A DNA stretch of 23,861 nucleotides. It comes from JAVWGW01 sp036651575 (lineage in GTDB: Bacteria; Actinomycetota; Coriobacteriia; Coriobacteriales; Eggerthellaceae). Below, one piece after another: positions 21,662 to 23,861 of this stretch. The position numbers and the translations under genes were made by a program. How positions within the stretch are numbered: position 1 is the stretch's first letter; every line of letters begins with the position of its first letter. The stretch spans positions 1-23,861 of the forward strand of contig JAVVXN010000024.1 in assembly GCA_036651575.1 (NCBI GenBank). Reading direction: 5' to 3'. Under the pieces are notes generated by a model. The model made no database searches. It was not told the DNA's origin and saw only the letters and a list, made by a program, of their open reading frames with translations.

Positions 21662-22069
21662 GTGTCTGATAAAACGTTTATTCCTGAAGGGGAATTGCCC
21701 CCCGCATCCCATATAGGTGCAACCCTTGAGGCGCTTGCGTCCACCATTGGTGCCCGCCGTGATGCGGGGTCGGAAAGCTATACGTTTCGCCTGCTTACCG
21801 GCTCGGTAGACGAGCCGCTCAAAAAACTCATGGAAGAGGCTGGCGAAGTTGCCTTGGCCGCCAAAGACGCGGCGATGCAGCCGGGTTGCGCTGTGGACCA
21901 CCTGCGTTACGAGGCGGCAGATGTCGTCTATCATCTGCTGGTGGTGCTTGAGCGCTACGGCATTACCCTCGATGAATTTGCTGCTGAACTCAATACTCGC
22001 ATGACCGAAACCGAACGCCCCGAAGGGGGCCTTTGTCTCCATGCCGACTACGTGAAAAGAGGTAAATAG
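21662..22069 (+). CDS. hisE: Phosphoribosyl-ATP diphosphatase
   Basis: Second step of histidine biosynthesis: hydrolyses phosphoribosyl-ATP to phosphoribosyl-AMP and pyrophosphate. The 135-residue product shows SYTFRLLTGSVDEPLKKLME then EAGEVALAAKDAA, and RYEAADVVYHLLVVLERYGI, the EExxE and ExxD metal-binding helices of the MazG/HisE fold. It is longer than the usual 90-110 residues, with about 25 extra residues at the N-terminus. It stands alone, without hisG or hisI nearby. Start is GTG with GAGGG about 6 bases upstream. The stop is immediately followed by the glmM ATG, so the two are co-translated. Confidence 0.93.
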   Translation: MSDKTFIPEGELPPASHIGATLEALASTIGARRDAGSESYTFRLLTGSVDEPLKKLMEEAGEVALAAKDAAMQPGCAVDHLRYEAADVVYHLLVVLERYGITLDEFAAELNTRMTETERPEGGLCLHADYVKRGK

Positions 22070-23404
22070 ATGACCCGTCTTTTTGGAACCGATGGCGTGC
22101 GCGGCGTTGCCAACACCGAGCTTTCTTGTCAGGTTGCGTTTCGCTTGGGTCAGGCCGCTGTTGTGTTTTTGGGCAACAACATCCTGGTCGGTAAAGATAC
22201 GCGCCTTTCTGGCGACATGCTGGAAGCTGCGGTGATTGCGGGTGTCATGAGCCGTGGGGGCACCGCTTTGCAGGCGGGAATCATCCCGACTCCCGGGGTG
22301 GCGCTGCTCACCCGGCAGATGCATTGCGATGGCGGCATCGTTATTTCCGCATCGCATAATCCGCCCGAATACAACGGCATCAAGTTTTTCGATGCCCAGG
22401 GGTTTAAGTTGTCCGTTTCGACGGAGCACGCTATCGAGGAATTTGTGATCGACGAATCCGACGAGGAGGCGGCACTTCCCCAAGGCGATGCCGTCGGTGT
22501 TGCTATTCCGGTTGAAAACGCCTGCGAACTGTATATCGATCATGCGGTGGCAAGCGTCGTCGATGCGGGGATTTCTTTTAAGGGCATCAAGGTTGCCCTT
22601 GATGTGGGTCACGGCGCTTCGGCTTTGACCAGCGCCGAAGCGCTTCGGCGTCTGGGTGCCGACGTTGAGGTGATCAACGAAGATTTTGATGGCACCGATA
22701 TCAACGTGCAGTGCGGATCGACCCACCTGGTTCCTTTGCAAGAGCTGGTTGCTCAAACGGGTGCCGATGTGGGTATTGCCCACGACGGCGACGCCGATCG
22801 GGTCATGTTGGTCGACGCAGAGGGCAACGAAATCGATGGCGATGTCGTGGAGGCGGTCTGCGCGCTCGATTTGAAACAGAGCGGTAAGCTGCCCTGCTTA
22901 ACGGTTGTTTCCACGGTCATGTGCAACTTGGGCTTTGCCCATGCCATGCGCGATGCGGGCATTGAAGTGGTGCAGACGCAGGTGGGTGATCGCTACGTGC
23001 TTGAGGCTATGCGCGAGGGCGGATACGTGCTCGGCGGTGAACAGAGCGGTCACATGATTTTTCTTGAGCACAATTCGACCGGAGATGGCTTGGTGACGGC
23101 GTGTCAATTCTTGGCGGCATGCCAGCGTTTGGGTAAGACTGTCCAGCAAGCTGCTGCCCTCATGCCTCGTTTCCCGCAGAAGTTGATCAACGTAACGGTT
23201 GCCGACAAGCACGGCCTGCCCGATTGCGCCCCGGTTTGGGATGCGGTTTCTGCTGCAGAGGCCGAACTGGGCGAAGATGGACGCGTGCTGGTGCGCACCT
23301 CGGGCACTGAACCGCTCGTGCGCGTGATGGTCGAAGCCGCCACCGAAGAGCACGCCGCCGAAGTGGCCAAGCGGATTGCTGCAGTGGTTGCCTCGGAGCT
23401 TTAA
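22070..23404 (+). CDS. glmM: Phosphoglucosamine mutase
   Basis: Converts glucosamine-6-phosphate to glucosamine-1-phosphate for UDP-GlcNAc and peptidoglycan synthesis. The 444-residue product begins MTRLFGTDGVRGVANTELS, the GlmM signature. The phosphoserine loop is GGIVISASHNPPEYNGIKFF with active Ser95. The Mg site is AHDGDADRVML (about 237-247), the sugar-binding loop is GGEQSGHMIF, and the phosphate loop is VRTSGTEPLVRVMVEA. Length is typical. Its ATG directly follows hisE. No terminator is evident between the stop and the next promoter (23405-23470). Confidence 0.98.
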   Translation: MTRLFGTDGVRGVANTELSCQVAFRLGQAAVVFLGNNILVGKDTRLSGDMLEAAVIAGVMSRGGTALQAGIIPTPGVALLTRQMHCDGGIVISASHNPPEYNGIKFFDAQGFKLSVSTEHAIEEFVIDESDEEAALPQGDAVGVAIPVENACELYIDHAVASVVDAGISFKGIKVALDVGHGASALTSAEALRRLGADVEVINEDFDGTDINVQCGSTHLVPLQELVAQTGADVGIAHDGDADRVMLVDAEGNEIDGDVVEAVCALDLKQSGKLPCLTVVSTVMCNLGFAHAMRDAGIEVVQTQVGDRYVLEAMREGGYVLGGEQSGHMIFLEHNSTGDGLVTACQFLAACQRLGKTVQQAAALMPRFPQKLINVTVADKHGLPDCAPVWDAVSAAEAELGEDGRVLVRTSGTEPLVRVMVEAATEEHAAEVAKRIAAVVASEL

Positions 23405-23470
23405 GAACTCGACAACACATCCTGGTGGGTGCGCGCTTCGTGCCGTTCCCCGATGATAATAATAATTTTC

Positions 23471-23499
23471 TTGCTTTCGTAACACTCAGCTGGTAGCCT
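23471..23499 (+). promoter_or_regulatory. Promoter of the solute-binding protein gene
   Basis: TTGCTT (23471-23476), 17-base spacer ending in TGG, then TAGCCT (23494-23499), an extended -10 with a weak hexamer. The 18 bases upstream of the -35 are A/T-rich (GATAATAATAATTTTC), like an UP element. The start would be near 23506. Confidence 0.5.
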
Positions 23500-23526
23500 G
23501 TGTTAAGTTTTTTAATTACGTAACAT
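23479..23526 (+). promoter_or_regulatory. Candidate NikR nickel-repressor operator
   Basis: Three half-sites: GTAACAC (23479-23485), GTGTTAA (23500-23506) and GTAACAT (23520-23526). The last two, 13 bases apart, match 12 of 14 positions of the GTGTTAC-N13/14-GTAACAC NikR consensus that I recall for non-enterobacterial nickel regulons. The pair lies between the -10 and the RBS, over the predicted start, where binding would block transcription. The half-sites are seen; NikR binding is inference. Confidence 0.55.
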
Positions 23527-23541
23527 GGGAGGAAACATAAC

Positions 23542-23861
23542 ATGGCTTATACTTCATCGAACGGCGTGCCTTTGTCACGCCGTCGTTTTTTGCAGATTGC
23601 CACCATCGGCGCGGCAAGCCTTTCTTGTGGTGGCGTTCTTTCTGCCTGCACCGGTGCGGGTGGGTCCGCAAAGGCCGCAGGTGATGGCTCAAACGCTGCA
23701 AAAACCGATCAGGTCATTATCGCCATGGGTACCAGTTCCGAACCGGAAGCCGGCTTTGATCCTATGGTTGCCTGGGGCTGTGGCGAGCACGTGCACGAAC
23801 CGCTCATCCAAAGCACCCTGGTCGTCACCGATGAAAACCTCGGGTTCATCAATGATCTTGC
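23542..23861 (+). CDS. ABC transporter solute-binding protein, family 5 (peptide/nickel type), Tat lipoprotein, partial
   Basis: The first 106 codons of an exported binding protein, cut by the window end. The signal carries SRRRFLQIATIGAASLSCGG with an RRRFLQ Tat motif, followed by lipobox LSAC, so it is a probable Tat lipoprotein. The mature start VIIAMGTSSEPEAGFDPMVA, then HEPLIQSTLV and FINDLA, is the beginning of a family 5 (Opp/Dpp/NikA) binding domain. Such proteins deliver peptides, nickel-ligand complexes or other solutes to an ABC importer. A NikR-like operator in the promoter, and hypA/hypB in the same window, favour nickel (inference). RBS GGGAGGA (23527-23533) is 8 bases before the ATG. 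The transporter genes, if linked, lie beyond the window. Confidence 0.85.
   Translation, partial: MAYTSSNGVPLSRRRFLQIATIGAASLSCGGVLSACTGAGGSAKAAGDGSNAAKTDQVIIAMGTSSEPEAGFDPMVAWGCGEHVHEPLIQSTLVVTDENLGFINDL

Noticed and set aside
23451..23470. A/T-rich GATGATAATAATAATTTTC read as a Fur box
   Set aside because: It lacks the hexamer symmetry of a Fur site; an UP-like tract explains it better.

Overview
The window most likely comes from a gut-type actinobacterium of class Coriobacteriia, probably family Eggerthellaceae. This is inferred from gene content only. It carries twin-arginine-exported flavin reductases beside a LuxR regulator fused to about 12 membrane segments, a menaquinone methyltransferase, nickel-enzyme maturation genes and an actinobacterial-type rpoB-rpoC pair, at moderately high GC. 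A run of exactly 100 N at 9437-9536 shows this is a scaffolded draft assembly.

Layout. 1-109 (-) is the N-terminus of a TetR-family repressor with a palindromic operator in front of it. 280-1215 (-) is the demethylmenaquinone methyltransferase (menG/ubiE). It is divergent from a rightward cluster: an atypical amidohydrolase (1480-2832), a tail-anchored mini-protein (2834-3034), the Tat export genes tatB-like and tatC (3122-4627), hypA and hypB for nickel insertion (4628-5772), and nadE (5781-6674). hypB also has its own promoter, whose -35 lies in a short intergenic repeat. 6798-9817 (-) holds two tandem paralogous FAD-dependent reductases, both Tat lipoproteins. They are divergent from the membrane-LuxR regulator (10110-11678). 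A cytosolic PAS-GGDEF diguanylate cyclase follows (11858-13399).

13603-21600 is rpoB-rpoC, then hisE and glmM (21662-23404). The window ends inside a Tat-lipoprotein family 5 solute-binding protein (23542 onward). Its promoter carries half-sites that closely match a NikR nickel-repressor operator.

Two themes link the genes. First, anaerobic respiration: menaquinone synthesis, Tat export, exported flavin reductases and nickel supply and insertion (hypA, hypB, possible NikR-controlled uptake) sit close together. Second, transcription: the beta-prime subunit is long and its C-terminal extension contains a domain that aligns without gaps to the RNA polymerase alpha C-terminal domain. It keeps the residues equivalent to E. 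coli alpha R265, N268, G296, K298 and E302, which bind UP-element DNA. It is followed by a strongly acidic tail. The rpoB promoter in front of it has a duplicated A/T tract of UP-element type. This beta-prime fusion is the best candidate for an undescribed system in the window.
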